From Bacteroidales bacterium (GTDB lineage Bacteria > Bacteroidota > Bacteroidia > Bacteroidales > F082), in contig JALVZH010000088.1 in the NCBI GenBank assembly GCA_027022105.1, positions 6,253 to 38,259 of the forward strand: a stretch of 32,007 nt of DNA, read 5' to 3'. The notes below the pieces were generated by a model. That model saw only the letters and a list, made by a program, of their open reading frames with translations, was not told where the DNA came from and made no database searches. How positions within the stretch are numbered: the stretch's first letter is position 1; each line of letters starts with the position of its first letter. Below, one piece after another: positions 7,663 to 16,596 of this stretch. The position numbers and the translations under genes are program-made.

Positions 7663-9318
7663 CTATCTTTTTTGAATTTTAATGGTCTGTTTTACGTTAT
7701 CTTTTCCGATAAGTTTCAAAAGATAATTACCGGGAGGTAACAACTTTAAATCAAACCTGTATTCATTTAACGTCTTTGTACCGGCAAATACCTCTTTCCG
7801 TATGAGCAAATTTCCCGATAAGTCATACAAAAACAGATTCAACTTTTCCTTGCCGTTGACTTTAACGTTCAGAACAAAATAATCTTGACAGGGATTAGGA
7901 AATACACGAACACCCCTTACAGGCGATTCACCGGCAAAAACACCGGCATGAGGGTCATGGCACTCAAAGGCTCCCGCATCAAAATAATCGTGGAACGGAC
8001 GGGAACGGTTCAAAAGGTCAAAGTTTATTCCCTCACTGCTCAGATCGGTTCCGTAGTTTACCGCTTTTGACGAAGGTTGCAGGTCGTAATTATCATTTTC
8101 GGGATCAATAAATTTAACATCCCCCGAAACATATTTTACAAAGTTATTCTCAGTTTCGACGGCAGAGCTGTTTACATTGTTGTTTATAAACGCATCGTTT
8201 CCTATTACAGGAAACTGTCCCGGCCCTGTTATCAGATTGTTTTTCACAAAGGTTTTTTCCAAATCGCCGTTGGCAATGGTAATTCCGAAAGATTTGGGAT
8301 CAATAACGGTATTGTTGTAAATTCCCAGTAACGCATTTTCAGTGGTTACCGTATTGCCAATATAGATTCCGTGTTTGTAATCATTGGGATTTCCCGGGTT
8401 ATAGCTTTTCCCTGCCCTGACAATCAGATTATTAAAAACCTCATGGTTGCCAAGCCCGAAAATATCTATCCCGTCGCCTTTGCCATCAAATATTTGGTTG
8501 TTGTAAGTTTTGCACACACTTCCACCGCCAAGCAATATACCCGACATTTGCCCATACTCTTCGGCCTGAGAGTCGAACCGGATAATATTGTCGTGTATCC
8601 GGCAATTAGATTCTGCAGAACTCACCTGAATACCGTCCCAGCCCGTATTTTCTATAATATTGTTAAAAATCCGCGTACCTATCATAACATGAGGCAGCAC
8701 AGTTGTATCGCAGTCACTTAAATACTGACCCGTATATTTGGAACTGCCGATATAGAGCCCTTCATCCTCAATATCATGCACATAGTTGTGATGGAACCAG
8801 AAATTGTACATGGTAAACTTATCGCGGGTCGATGAAAAATCGGTACACGTGGGATCAGTTTTTGCATACACACCGGCTATTGCCGTATGTGCCGTTTCGG
8901 TATAGGCAATTTCGACATTTGTACTCAGTTCGCCTACGGAAATTCCCGCACCTTTACCAACACGTTGCACCTGAATACCGTATTCCGTGCCGGCATCGCC
9001 GTTTCCCAGGAGTCTGATGTAACTGCAGTGTGCTATCTTAATCCCGTAAAAGTTATCAGTATTGATAACAACAGCACCTCCTTTATTCACTATGGTAACG
9101 GGATTTCCTTCTGTGCCATTGATATTAAGCAGATACAGGTATTCCTTGTTTCCCGGTTTCAGGCAAATGGTTTCGCCCGGTTGAACACCCAATTCGTTAC
9201 CGTCAATCTGCGTAGTGGAAGCATCAAATTCATAGGTACACGTTTGTGCCGGCAGCGAATGAGTTATCCCCGAAAACAAAATAACAAACCCCAACAGAAC
9301 ATGTTTCATTTGTGTCAT
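7663..9318 (-). CDS. Secreted right-handed parallel beta-helix protein with T9SS sorting domain
   Basis: 551 residues. A signal peptide (MKHVLLGFVILFSGITHSLPAQ) is followed by repeating short strands rich in Asn, Gly, Ile and Val, e.g. NNIIENTGWDGIQVS, IHDNIIRF, NNQIFDGKGDGIDIFG, FNNLIVRAG, characteristic of pectate-lyase/NosD-type beta-helices. The last ~85 residues (VRVFPNPCQDYFVLNV to TIKIQKR) are a type A T9SS C-terminal sorting domain, predicting export through the type IX system and surface anchoring or release. Start is ATG at 9318 (ATGA overlap with the upstream GT2 stop) or the in-frame ATG at 9309, which better fits the signal peptide. Lyase, epimerase or binding function cannot be told apart from sequence. 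Its position inside the EPS locus suggests that it acts on, or attaches to, the exported polysaccharide. Confidence 0.87.
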   Translation of the reverse strand: MTQMKHVLLGFVILFSGITHSLPAQTCTYEFDASTTQIDGNELGVQPGETICLKPGNKEYLYLLNINGTEGNPVTIVNKGGAVVINTDNFYGIKIAHCSYIRLLGNGDAGTEYGIQVQRVGKGAGISVGELSTNVEIAYTETAHTAIAGVYAKTDPTCTDFSSTRDKFTMYNFWFHHNYVHDIEDEGLYIGSSKYTGQYLSDCDTTVLPHVMIGTRIFNNIIENTGWDGIQVSSAESNCRIHDNIIRFDSQAEEYGQMSGILLGGGSVCKTYNNQIFDGKGDGIDIFGLGNHEVFNNLIVRAGKSYNPGNPNDYKHGIYIGNTVTTENALLGIYNNTVIDPKSFGITIANGDLEKTFVKNNLITGPGQFPVIGNDAFINNNVNSSAVETENNFVKYVSGDVKFIDPENDNYDLQPSSKAVNYGTDLSSEGINFDLLNRSRPFHDYFDAGAFECHDPHAGVFAGESPVRGVRVFPNPCQDYFVLNVKVNGKEKLNLFLYDLSGNLLIRKEVFAGTKTLNEYRFDLKLLPPGNYLLKLIGKDNVKQTIKIQKR

Positions 9319-10508
9319 TTTCCACGTTTTGCGCGTTCCCAGTTAACACTTTGCTGGCCTTTAAAATACCTCCTGATACCTGCATACACTGCATAATTCA
9401 TAATAAAGAAGTAATAGGGAACAAAAAGTATTTTTATGCTGATTTTCCTGTTTTCAAGATACCAGCCTATCAACGCCATCAAATAAAACAACACTTCGGC
9501 ATAAAATAGCAGTGTATAAATGTTAGAAAAGTTTGTCAAACCGTAATGCAAAGCAAGTATCAGGTTGATAATAAAGATAAGCGGCAAAGAAAGCGGTGCC
9601 AAAGTCCAGCGGAGTACCCTGTGCGAAATGTACTGAAAGCTCAATACCCCGTATTTAAATATGTTTAGCAAGGGTTTCAGCCTGATAATTGATTGAATAC
9701 CGCCGGCTGCAATCCTGATTTTCCGTTTCAACTCTTCTTTAACATTTGCCGAAGCGCTCTCAATGGCATAGGCTTCGGGGTCGTACTGAATGGTATAACC
9801 TTTCATGGCCACCCTTAACGAAATGATAAAGTCATCCAAAAGGGTATCTTTTTCCACCGGCTGATATAAATCGGTACGAATGGCAAACAACTCGCCGGCA
9901 GCACCCACCACCGAATAGAGTTCGGCATCCCATTTTTTAAGTTTCGATTCATATTTCCAGTAAATACCCTCGGTTCCGGCAGCGGTATCTTTTTCTTTAT
10001 TGAAAATCCTTTTCTCTCCCGAAACACATCCGACTTTCGGGTCGGCAAACAGGTTAACAATTCTTCTGACAGACTCTTTACCCAGCATGGTGTTGCCGTC
10101 CGAAAAAATAACAATGGGCGTTTTCACAAACTGCATCCCCCGGTTCATAGCACCTATTTTACCCCCTCTTGCGGGTTCATGATATACTTCAACGCCTTTG
10201 TCCGAATATTTTTTCAACATCTCGGGTGTTCCGTCATCCGAACCGTCGGTTACCCAAACCTGCCTTACTTTTTCTTTTGGATACTCCAGTTCAAAAGAGT
10301 TTTGAACTTTATCGTCCACATAATCCTTTTCGTTGTATGCCGCCACAAAAAGCGTAACCTCAGGCTCATAATCGGGGTTCACATTCTTTTTCTTTTTAAC
10401 AAAAAGTCTTTTGAGTCTTACCAAAAAGAAAAGAAGGATTCCATAACCGAGATAGGCATAAAAAACTACAAACAGCAATACCCAAAAGATAATTTCCAAT
10501 GTTGTCAT
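9315..10508 (-). CDS. Membrane-bound family 2 glycosyltransferase (cellulose-synthase-like topology)
   Basis: 397 residues: an N-terminal membrane helix (about 6-30), a cytoplasmic GT-A domain and several C-terminal helices (from about 302). Motifs seen are VAAYNE near the UDP-sugar site, WVTDGSDDGTPE (85-96), the metal-binding FSDGNTM (135-141), and the acceptor/catalytic DDFIISLRVAMKGY (225-238) with KIRIAAGG and HRVLRW at the membrane. This layout is that of processive or polyprenyl-linked GT2 enzymes that take a nucleotide-sugar at the inner face of the inner membrane. Start is ATG, 1 bp after the FkbM gene stop. Substrate specificity is not deducible. Confidence 0.9.
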   Translation of the reverse strand: MTTLEIIFWVLLFVVFYAYLGYGILLFFLVRLKRLFVKKKKNVNPDYEPEVTLFVAAYNEKDYVDDKVQNSFELEYPKEKVRQVWVTDGSDDGTPEMLKKYSDKGVEVYHEPARGGKIGAMNRGMQFVKTPIVIFSDGNTMLGKESVRRIVNLFADPKVGCVSGEKRIFNKEKDTAAGTEGIYWKYESKLKKWDAELYSVVGAAGELFAIRTDLYQPVEKDTLLDDFIISLRVAMKGYTIQYDPEAYAIESASANVKEELKRKIRIAAGGIQSIIRLKPLLNIFKYGVLSFQYISHRVLRWTLAPLSLPLIFIINLILALHYGLTNFSNIYTLLFYAEVLFYLMALIGWYLENRKISIKILFVPYYFFIMNYAVYAGIRRYFKGQQSVNWERAKRGK

Positions 10509-10509
10509 C

Positions 10510-11313
10510 TTAACTATTTTTTAAAACTTTTCTGGCACCCATATTCAGGTCATCCACTTCAAGTATCTCAAAATCATCGATTTCCCGAAGCACTTTTGTC
10601 AATTCCTTTTTTCCGCTATGAACCGATTCCATCACCATAATAATATTGGGGTATTTTCGCAAAAATCTTTTGGCTCCCTGCAAGACATTGGCTTCCATTC
10701 CCTCAACATCAATCTTCATAAATATTTTGTCATCTTCATTAAGACCGAGTTCGTCCATTAAATCGTCAAGCGGTACCACCTCACTCTCAACACTCATCTC
10801 CTCCGCCGGAACATAGTCATCGTCCGTTACAATATCGGCTTTATGAGATGCCCCCGTATTAACAAGATCAAAGGTAAATGTTGTTTTATAGCGTGAAGCA
10901 CCGAGAGCCACCGGATAAACGGTGACCAAATCCTCCAGTTTATTCAGTATCAGATTGACCCTTATTGCATCATAATTGTCTTTTACAGGCTCAAAAGCAA
11001 AAGTTTTTATCCCCTCTTTGGCAAACAAAATTGCGTAAGTCCCTATATTAGATCCAATATCAAAAAAGACGTTGCAGTCTTTATAATGGTCATAAACAAA
11101 CTTTTTCACCTCCCACTCATAGGCATAATTGGCAAACTGAAAGTCAAGGGTTCCTTTCCGTACCAAAAACATGCCGAGGCTGCTTTTATATATCTGCGTA
11201 CGGGAGGTGGTTCTTTTGGTAATTAAATATTTTATGGAAGATAAAATATACCTGTACTCGCCATGCTTTATAAAATCCCTTGTATATCTGAGAAAAGTAA
11301 TTAATTTATGCAT
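10510..11313 (-). CDS. FkbM-family SAM-dependent methyltransferase
   Basis: 267 residues. Class I methyltransferase motifs are visible: VFFDIGSNIGTYAILFA (about 82-98, SAM-binding glycine loop), TFAFEPV (104-110, acidic residue at the end of strand 2) and FMKIDVEGMEANVLQGA, the hallmark near the C-terminal part of FkbM enzymes. Family members O-methylate sugars or other hydroxyl groups and often occur in O-antigen and EPS clusters. Start is ATG; it follows the acyltransferase gene by 23 bp. Here it probably methylates a sugar of the repeating unit; the site is unknown. Confidence 0.9.
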   Translation of the reverse strand: MHKLITFLRYTRDFIKHGEYRYILSSIKYLITKRTTSRTQIYKSSLGMFLVRKGTLDFQFANYAYEWEVKKFVYDHYKDCNVFFDIGSNIGTYAILFAKEGIKTFAFEPVKDNYDAIRVNLILNKLEDLVTVYPVALGASRYKTTFTFDLVNTGASHKADIVTDDDYVPAEEMSVESEVVPLDDLMDELGLNEDDKIFMKIDVEGMEANVLQGAKRFLRKYPNIIMVMESVHSGKKELTKVLREIDDFEILEVDDLNMGARKVLKNS

Positions 11314-11336
11314 TCCTTCTGTTTTCTGAATTATTT

Positions 11337-11960
11337 TTAATCCTTTTTAACCCGTTCCCAGCGCTTTGTTTCCCGGTTGTATTGCTTTAACAGCCTGCCG
11401 GGATTCCCCCCCACAATAGAATATGGCGGGACATCTTTTACCACAACACATCCGGCTGCTATAATAGAATGTTTACCAACCGTTACCCCTGCCGTAACAA
11501 CAGCATTGGCACCTATCCACACATCATCTTCAATAACAATCGGCTTTGTTTCAACCGGCTGGAGACTTGGTGGTGTATTGATATCCTCATATCCATGGTT
11601 AAGGCCCGAAAGTACAACATTTTGTGCAAACATAACGTCGTTTCCGATAGTTACCGGACCAATAAGTACATTTCCGATACCAATGCGGGTTCTGTTGCCT
11701 ATAATCACATCGCCCACGCCATTGTTTACAGTGGCAAAGTCTTCGATGGTAGAGTCGTCGCCGAGTACGAAATTGTTAAACGGCATCACATCCATGCGGG
11801 TGCGGCGGCGGATTAGCGAACGTTTTCCTTTTTTGTGCTTCAAAGGATTTACAAACAGTTTGACCCAGAGTCTCGGCCTTGCCTGGTTCCTCGGCATCAA
11901 AGCCCAAAGTGCCAGTTTTTTCAGCCCGGGGTTCGATTTTATTTTATTTACTATTCCCAT
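11337..11960 (-). CDS. Left-handed beta-helix acyltransferase (NodL/WbbJ-like)
   Basis: 207 residues from the ATG at 11960. Hexapeptide repeats of the LbH fold are evident: [56 protein letters not shown], and the C-terminal [13 protein letters not shown] typical of maltose/galactoside O-acetyltransferase-type enzymes. [10 protein letters not shown] supplies the probable catalytic His. The N-terminus is basic. Longer in-frame starts exist upstream to 12047 but lie wholly inside the preceding glycosyltransferase gene; the chosen ATG leaves a 17-bp overlap with that gene and starts at MGIVNKIKS. It likely O-acetylates a sugar in the EPS repeat. Serine acetyltransferase is less likely from the C-terminal pattern. 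Confidence 0.88.
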   Translation of the reverse strand: MGIVNKIKSNPGLKKLALWALMPRNQARPRLWVKLFVNPLKHKKGKRSLIRRRTRMDVMPFNNFVLGDDSTIEDFATVNNGVGDVIIGNRTRIGIGNVLIGPVTIGNDVMFAQNVVLSGLNHGYEDINTPPSLQPVETKPIVIEDDVWIGANAVVTAGVTVGKHSIIAAGCVVVKDVPPYSIVGGNPGRLLKQYNRETKRWERVKKD

Positions 11961-13161
11961 TTTCTTTTTGTTTTTCGATGAGTTCAATCTTCTCAAAAAT
12001 AGCATTTGCATTGGCTTCCCAGGTGTGGCTGCGGGCAAGTTTTTCACGCTCCAGCTCTTTTTCGGGAGTATTTTCTTTTAGCGCCCGTTCAACCAGTTCC
12101 AGATATTCCTCTTTATTATTGGCAAGATAAACATAATCTTTGAACACCTCCATGGCCTTGGTTTTAGTAGCCACAGTCGGCTTGCCCATGGCGAGGTATT
12201 CATCAATTTTTCTGGGATAATTTCCAATGGTAACCTCATTGAGCTTTTGCGGGTTTAAAGCCACATCAAAAGCATAGAGATATGCCGGAAGTTCTTCCAT
12301 CTTTTTACTACCGAGGAAATAAACATTATCCATTTGGTGCAGCTTGCTGGCCTTAAACTCCTCATCTTCGGGACCCACCAGTACTATTGACCAGTCGGGA
12401 CGGTTTTCGGCAAGATGTACCAACACATCTATATCCAGACGTAAAGTGTAAAGTACCCCGATATAACCGATAATCGGTTTCTTAATTTTGGCTATGTCGT
12501 CGGGTACCTTTTTTATCAGTTTCTTATCAAAAAGAGTAACATCGCAACCCTGTCCCACATAAAAGGAATTGGGGTTAAACCTGCGGGCCAGTTCGGCCAG
12601 ATAGGTGGAGTTGGCAACCACCAAATCAACCTTTTTCATCAGTGCAGCCTCTATCCTGATTCCCTGTGTTTTCCAGTAATCAACGGCTATCATGTTGTCG
12701 CGGGTATAATAGCAATGGGTTTTGGCACCGATTAATTCTTTCAGGTAAAAACTCCTGAACATATCAGTATCGTTAAAAATAATGATGTCTTTAAACCCAA
12801 GCTCTTTTATGGCCTTGTTTACCTCTTTTGCGAACCGTTTGTTGTTGATTTTGTTCAAAATATCAAAAAGCCAGTCAATAGGCAATTGGTTAATGGATTC
12901 GAGAACCGTCAAAGGGAAAAAGCTCCACATGTTCTCTTTTACCTTTACCAAGTTGGGCTCTTTTTTCTTCAACATCCTCAACCGCTTCTGAATCAAAGGA
13001 TCTTTCCGCTCCCTGAGAATAGTCAACCTGTCGAGGGGGTAATTGACATATAAAACGCGGTTATGTTTGGAAAATTCGTCTGCAAGATTGATTACATTGC
13101 TTCCGATACGGCTGTCCAGTGCAGCCAAACCAACCATAACTATATCTCTGTTCTTTATCAT
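11944..13161 (-). CDS. GT-B fold glycosyltransferase (group 1-like)
   Basis: 405 residues. The N-terminal half has a Rossmann-type start ([24 protein letters not shown]) and the central [15 protein letters not shown]; the C-terminal half has the GT4-like block [57 protein letters not shown] and [20 protein letters not shown], which binds the nucleotide-sugar. This looks like the divergent TuaH-type group 1 family found in EPS clusters. It is soluble or peripheral at the inner membrane. ATG start, 12 bp after the next glycosyltransferase gene; its last 17 bp overlap the acyltransferase. Donor and acceptor are unknown. Confidence 0.88.
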   Translation of the reverse strand: MIKNRDIVMVGLAALDSRIGSNVINLADEFSKHNRVLYVNYPLDRLTILRERKDPLIQKRLRMLKKKEPNLVKVKENMWSFFPLTVLESINQLPIDWLFDILNKINNKRFAKEVNKAIKELGFKDIIIFNDTDMFRSFYLKELIGAKTHCYYTRDNMIAVDYWKTQGIRIEAALMKKVDLVVANSTYLAELARRFNPNSFYVGQGCDVTLFDKKLIKKVPDDIAKIKKPIIGYIGVLYTLRLDIDVLVHLAENRPDWSIVLVGPEDEEFKASKLHQMDNVYFLGSKKMEELPAYLYAFDVALNPQKLNEVTIGNYPRKIDEYLAMGKPTVATKTKAMEVFKDYVYLANNKEEYLELVERALKENTPEKELEREKLARSHTWEANANAIFEKIELIEKQKENGNSK

Positions 13162-13173
13162 AACAGTAAATTT

Positions 13174-14328
13174 TTATTTATAATGTTTGTCATAAACCTC
13201 TTTGTACAGTTTCAGAACCTCTTTGGCCATGTTCCTCCATGAAAATTTCTTTGAATGTTCCAATCCTTTTTCAATAAGTTCTCTCCGTAAAGCTTCATCG
13301 TTAAGTAGTTTTTCAATTCCTTCGGTTATCTCCTCAGGTTTATAAGGGTCAATAATATAAGCGTTACCTCCCGAAACTTCGGGCATGGAAGATGTATTGG
13401 AAGTAATAACCGGCACACCGCAGCGCATGGCTTCAAGCATAGGAATCCCAAAGCTTTCGCGCAATGAAGGATACAGAAATACCGAACAAAGATTGTATAT
13501 GGCCGGCAAATCGGTATTTACCACATATCCTGTAAGTACTATGCGGTTTATCAGCTCTTTGTCACCTATCTCCTCCAGTAGCTTATCCAGTGCAGAGCGC
13601 TCATAATCAAGCATCACCAGATAGATATCGTCGTTTGTCTTTCTCAGGTAATCGGAAAAAGCCTTCAATACACCTTTGGTATTCTTTTTAGGGTCGGTAT
13701 TTCCGAGAAAGAAAAGGAATTTGTCGGGAAGGTTATATTGCTTTTTCACCCTGTCGAGTTCCTCTTTGTCGTTAATTACCTTAAAGTGGTTGCTTACTCC
13801 GTTGTAAACCGCAACCAGTCTGTCGTTGCCAGGGGGAAAGCCGAAAAATTCATTAATCCGGTTTCTCTCAAATTTAGAAACGGTAATAATTTTATCACTT
13901 ATTTTCACCACTTTGGGCACATTCCATCTCCGGTACATGTTGCCCAGTTTCTGGTACCAGGTTCCTCCTTTTTTAAAGATACTGATACTTTCGAGGTAAA
14001 TAATATCGTGGAGGGTAACCACCAGCGGCATCCCCGGATTTACCGGTGCCGTATTGCTGGTACAATGCAAAATATGGCACCCTTCCTTTTTTGCCGCCTT
14101 GGGTAATGCAACCTGCTCCCAGGTAGGATAAGGGCCTCCGCCAAGCTCCACAAATTTAAAGTTGGGTGTTTTTCTGAAAATTTTATTGTCTTCATCAGGC
14201 TTTACAAAAACAACATACTCGTTTTCTTTGTCGATTTGCTGCAATTCGTTGATAAGTTCCAGCGCCACCATATCCATCCCGTGTTTCTTTTTCCGGTACA
14301 GCCTTTGACCCTCTATTCCTATTTTCAT
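13174..14328 (-). CDS. GT4-family glycosyltransferase
   Basis: 384 residues with clear family 4 features: N-terminal GIEGQRLYRKKKHGMDMVAL, central ITVSKFERNRINEFFG and VYNGVSNHFKV, then FLFFLGNTDPKKNTKGVLKA, VLTGYVVNTDLPAIYNLCSVFLYPSLRESFGIPMLEAMRCGVPV containing the E-x7-E nucleotide-sugar signature, and TSNTSSMPEVSGGNA. Retaining enzyme that extends the lipid-linked oligosaccharide on the cytoplasmic face; mannosyl/glucosyl donors are common in the family but not proven here. Start is ATG. A 101-bp AT-rich gap separates it from the upstream GT2; no -7 element, strong hairpin or small gene was seen in that gap. Confidence 0.93.
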   Translation of the reverse strand: MKIGIEGQRLYRKKKHGMDMVALELINELQQIDKENEYVVFVKPDEDNKIFRKTPNFKFVELGGGPYPTWEQVALPKAAKKEGCHILHCTSNTAPVNPGMPLVVTLHDIIYLESISIFKKGGTWYQKLGNMYRRWNVPKVVKISDKIITVSKFERNRINEFFGFPPGNDRLVAVYNGVSNHFKVINDKEELDRVKKQYNLPDKFLFFLGNTDPKKNTKGVLKAFSDYLRKTNDDIYLVMLDYERSALDKLLEEIGDKELINRIVLTGYVVNTDLPAIYNLCSVFLYPSLRESFGIPMLEAMRCGVPVITSNTSSMPEVSGGNAYIIDPYKPEEITEGIEKLLNDEALRRELIEKGLEHSKKFSWRNMAKEVLKLYKEVYDKHYK

Positions 14329-14429
14329 ATCTTTGTTAATTTATTTGAAACTTGTCCGTTAATTGTTACCTCAACCGTTACAGTCATTTATACTTATTGC
14401 AATATTATTTGTTACATTATTAACAGTTA

Positions 14430-15656
14430 TTATTTTCCCTTCTTCCAAAAACCCGAATGTTTTCTGTGTTTAATCTGGAATGCATTGTAAGTATGCTTTG
14501 TATGTAAGAACTCTTTATTGCTGTTTCCTATTTTTAACAGTGAAAACATCATCAACAAAAATCCATAAGGCAGGTATGACACAGCCTTTAAAGTTCTAAA
14601 ATTATAAAAATATCCGGGAATTGAAAGAAAAAATACCAAAACTATCAATGCAAATACGGAAAGCCACATTATCCTCGGGAATAAATCCGGAAATATTAAC
14701 GAGAGAGCCGCTCCCAGAAACAGAAGACCAATAAGTAAAATACGCGGTGGCAGCAGATACTGCATGGCTTTATTAAAATAATCGATATTTCCTTTTTTAA
14801 TCAGGTCTTTCAAAGCGGGCAAAAAACTTTTACCAAAGTAGTGTACCTGGGCCGAGAGCCATCTTCTCCGTTGTTTCACAAAAACTTTTGCATTAGGTAC
14901 TTTTTCATCATATACATACGCATTGGGCAGATAATCTATTTTCATTCCTTTTTGAAGCATAACCACCTCAATCTCCTTATCAAATCCGCCAACCACTTCC
15001 ACTTTTTTCATCATTTCTTTAAAAAAACGGTAATCGAAAGCCATGGCCGAACCTATAAGGGATGATGAGAGCCCCAACACCTGGTGTGCTTTTCTGAAAA
15101 GGTGGTTGTTTATCTCTTCGCTTACCGCATCAAGAACAGCAAAAGGCGTATCCATATTTTTGGCCACCCTGTGTCCCTGAACAGCATGCCGGTTTCTTGC
15201 AAAATCGGCATTGATCAGGTCGAGAAAATCAGGCGCCATTATGTTATCTGCATCCAAAACAACGGCAATTTCGTAACTATCGTCAAGCGTTTCAAGAGCA
15301 GCATTCAGTGCCCGCGATTTGGTACTTACTTTCAAATCAACTTTTATCACTTTCACGTTAATCTCTTCGAGTTGCCGCAAGGTTTCCTCTTTAAACCCGT
15401 CTGCAATTATTACTACCTCGTAATTTTCAATACCATAGTTCTGGTTCAGCGCTTCGAGAGCTACTCCTATAATTACTTCATCCTCCCTGTAACCGGGAAT
15501 CAGCACAACGGTTTTTCTCTTTCTTTGTGGTATTGTCAGGTTTTTTTTAACAGGGAAAAGTCCGGCAACGGAAAGAACAAACAAATAAACGGTAGATGCC
15601 GTCAGGTACAGGTACAACAGCCAAAGAATTATTTCTGTAATTTGAGCAAATATCAT
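14430..15656 (-). CDS. Membrane-bound GT2 glycosyltransferase, copy A of a duplicated pair
   Basis: 408 residues: N-terminal membrane helix (about 8-33), GT-A domain and C-terminal helices. Motifs: VVLIPGYREDEV, VVLDADNIM (metal-binding DADN at 135-138), FDKEIEV, and KQRRRWLSAQ (the Q-x-x-R-W motif at 262-266), the arrangement of hyaluronan/cellulose-synthase-like enzymes. It is strikingly similar throughout to the protein encoded at 16597-17820. Its ATG overlaps the upstream GT2 stop by 4 bases (ATGA). The pair with its 308-residue GT2 partner is repeated as the next two genes upstream in the operon, so the two modules arose by tandem duplication. Each copy probably adds a different sugar. 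Confidence 0.92.
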   Translation of the reverse strand: MIFAQITEIILWLLYLYLTASTVYLFVLSVAGLFPVKKNLTIPQRKRKTVVLIPGYREDEVIIGVALEALNQNYGIENYEVVIIADGFKEETLRQLEEINVKVIKVDLKVSTKSRALNAALETLDDSYEIAVVLDADNIMAPDFLDLINADFARNRHAVQGHRVAKNMDTPFAVLDAVSEEINNHLFRKAHQVLGLSSSLIGSAMAFDYRFFKEMMKKVEVVGGFDKEIEVVMLQKGMKIDYLPNAYVYDEKVPNAKVFVKQRRRWLSAQVHYFGKSFLPALKDLIKKGNIDYFNKAMQYLLPPRILLIGLLFLGAALSLIFPDLFPRIMWLSVFALIVLVFFLSIPGYFYNFRTLKAVSYLPYGFLLMMFSLLKIGNSNKEFLHTKHTYNAFQIKHRKHSGFWKKGK

Positions 15657-16579
15657 AACATTGGGTTTTCGTGGATTTCTTTAGAAAACAGATGCGTAAT
15701 ATGCCAGCCAATGGCACGGTAATAGGCAAGAAAAAAGGATATTTTTCCCTTTAATAAAAATTTAAGCGCATTTTTTGGTATGGCCACAAAAAGCTGGTAA
15801 AGCAAACCATATACATATTCTTTTCCCTGAATATTGCGGCGCATAAATACAATTCTGTTCCGGTTTTGGTAATAAATCTTCAGCGGGCTCATTTTTCCAG
15901 TGGAAACCGACTCTTTGTGAAGCACATAAGTGCTGCCCACATAATATATTTTATATCCTGCTTTTTTTATCCGGGCACACCAGTCGGCCTCTTCGTAATA
16001 AAGGAAAAAGATATAAGACATCAAACCAATCTCTTTTACAACCCGCATGGGAACCATCATGGCTGCTCCATGCGCATAGGCTGTTTCCCTGTCCTCGTTG
16101 TATTGCCCTCTATCTTTCTCCCAATACCCAATGGCAAAATTGCGCATGGTTACGGGATTGATGGGTGTATATCCCGCGTATTGAATGGTATCGGGCTGAT
16201 AATAAAACTTTATTCTGGGACTAACGGCACCGATTCCGGGATTTTTTTCCAACTTTTCAACAAGAGGCTCCATAAAACCCGGTGGCACCTCAATATCGTT
16301 GTTCAGCAAAAGAATATAATCACCCCGAGCACGCATCAATCCGTAGTTGTTTCCTGCAGCAAAACCATAATTAATCGGATTGGCAATATAAACCACCTCG
16401 GGATACCTTTTTTTTATAATGGTCGGGTCATCTTCCGTTGAATGGTTATCCACCACAATAATCTCAAAATTGGGGTAGGTAATTTTGTTCAACGACTCAA
16501 TTAAAGCACACGTCACCTCCGACTGGTTATAATTAACCGTAATTATGGAAACGAGCGGATAGTATTTTAATCGTGCCAC
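15653..16579 (-). CDS. GT2 glycosyltransferase, rhamnosyltransferase-like, copy A
   Basis: 308 residues. Typical WbbL/rhamnosyltransferase-like GT2: VSIITVNYNQSEVTCALIES at the N-terminus, IVVDNHSTEDD, LLLNNDIEV (93-98, metal-binding NND), GIGAVSPRIKFYYQP, and FFLYYEEADWCARIKKAGY with the catalytic acidic residues. The GTG start is preferred because no ATG occurs upstream before the previous gene and its product aligns with the 308-residue paralogue. It has a C-terminal hydrophobic/basic tail that may attach it to the membrane. Located 17 bp after the copy B membrane GT2 gene and overlapping the next gene by 4 bp. Confidence 0.92.
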   Translation of the reverse strand: MARLKYYPLVSIITVNYNQSEVTCALIESLNKITYPNFEIIVVDNHSTEDDPTIIKKRYPEVVYIANPINYGFAAGNNYGLMRARGDYILLLNNDIEVPPGFMEPLVEKLEKNPGIGAVSPRIKFYYQPDTIQYAGYTPINPVTMRNFAIGYWEKDRGQYNEDRETAYAHGAAMMVPMRVVKEIGLMSYIFFLYYEEADWCARIKKAGYKIYYVGSTYVLHKESVSTGKMSPLKIYYQNRNRIVFMRRNIQGKEYVYGLLYQLFVAIPKNALKFLLKGKISFFLAYYRAIGWHITHLFSKEIHENPML

Positions 16580-16596
16580 AACAGTTTTTTTACTTA

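Noticed and set aside
11961-12047. Longer start for the acyltransferase (ATG at 12047)
   Set aside because: It would add 29 residues lying entirely within the preceding gene; the ATG at 11960 gives a natural start.
11377-12081. A 234-codon open frame on the + strand antisense to the acyltransferase and GT-B genes
   Set aside because: It is the complement of two genes with clear family motifs; its predicted protein is Pro/Ser/Phe-rich with no recognisable domain.
14329-14429. Internal promoter or small gene in the 101-bp AT-rich gap
   Set aside because: No TAnnTTTG box, stem-loop or open frame with a plausible start was found on the minus strand; several GTTA-type short repeats are too degenerate to claim.
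15084-15722. A 212-codon open frame on the + strand, antisense to the GT2 pair
   Set aside because: The other strand holds two strong GT2 genes with active-site motifs; the antisense product has no family similarity.
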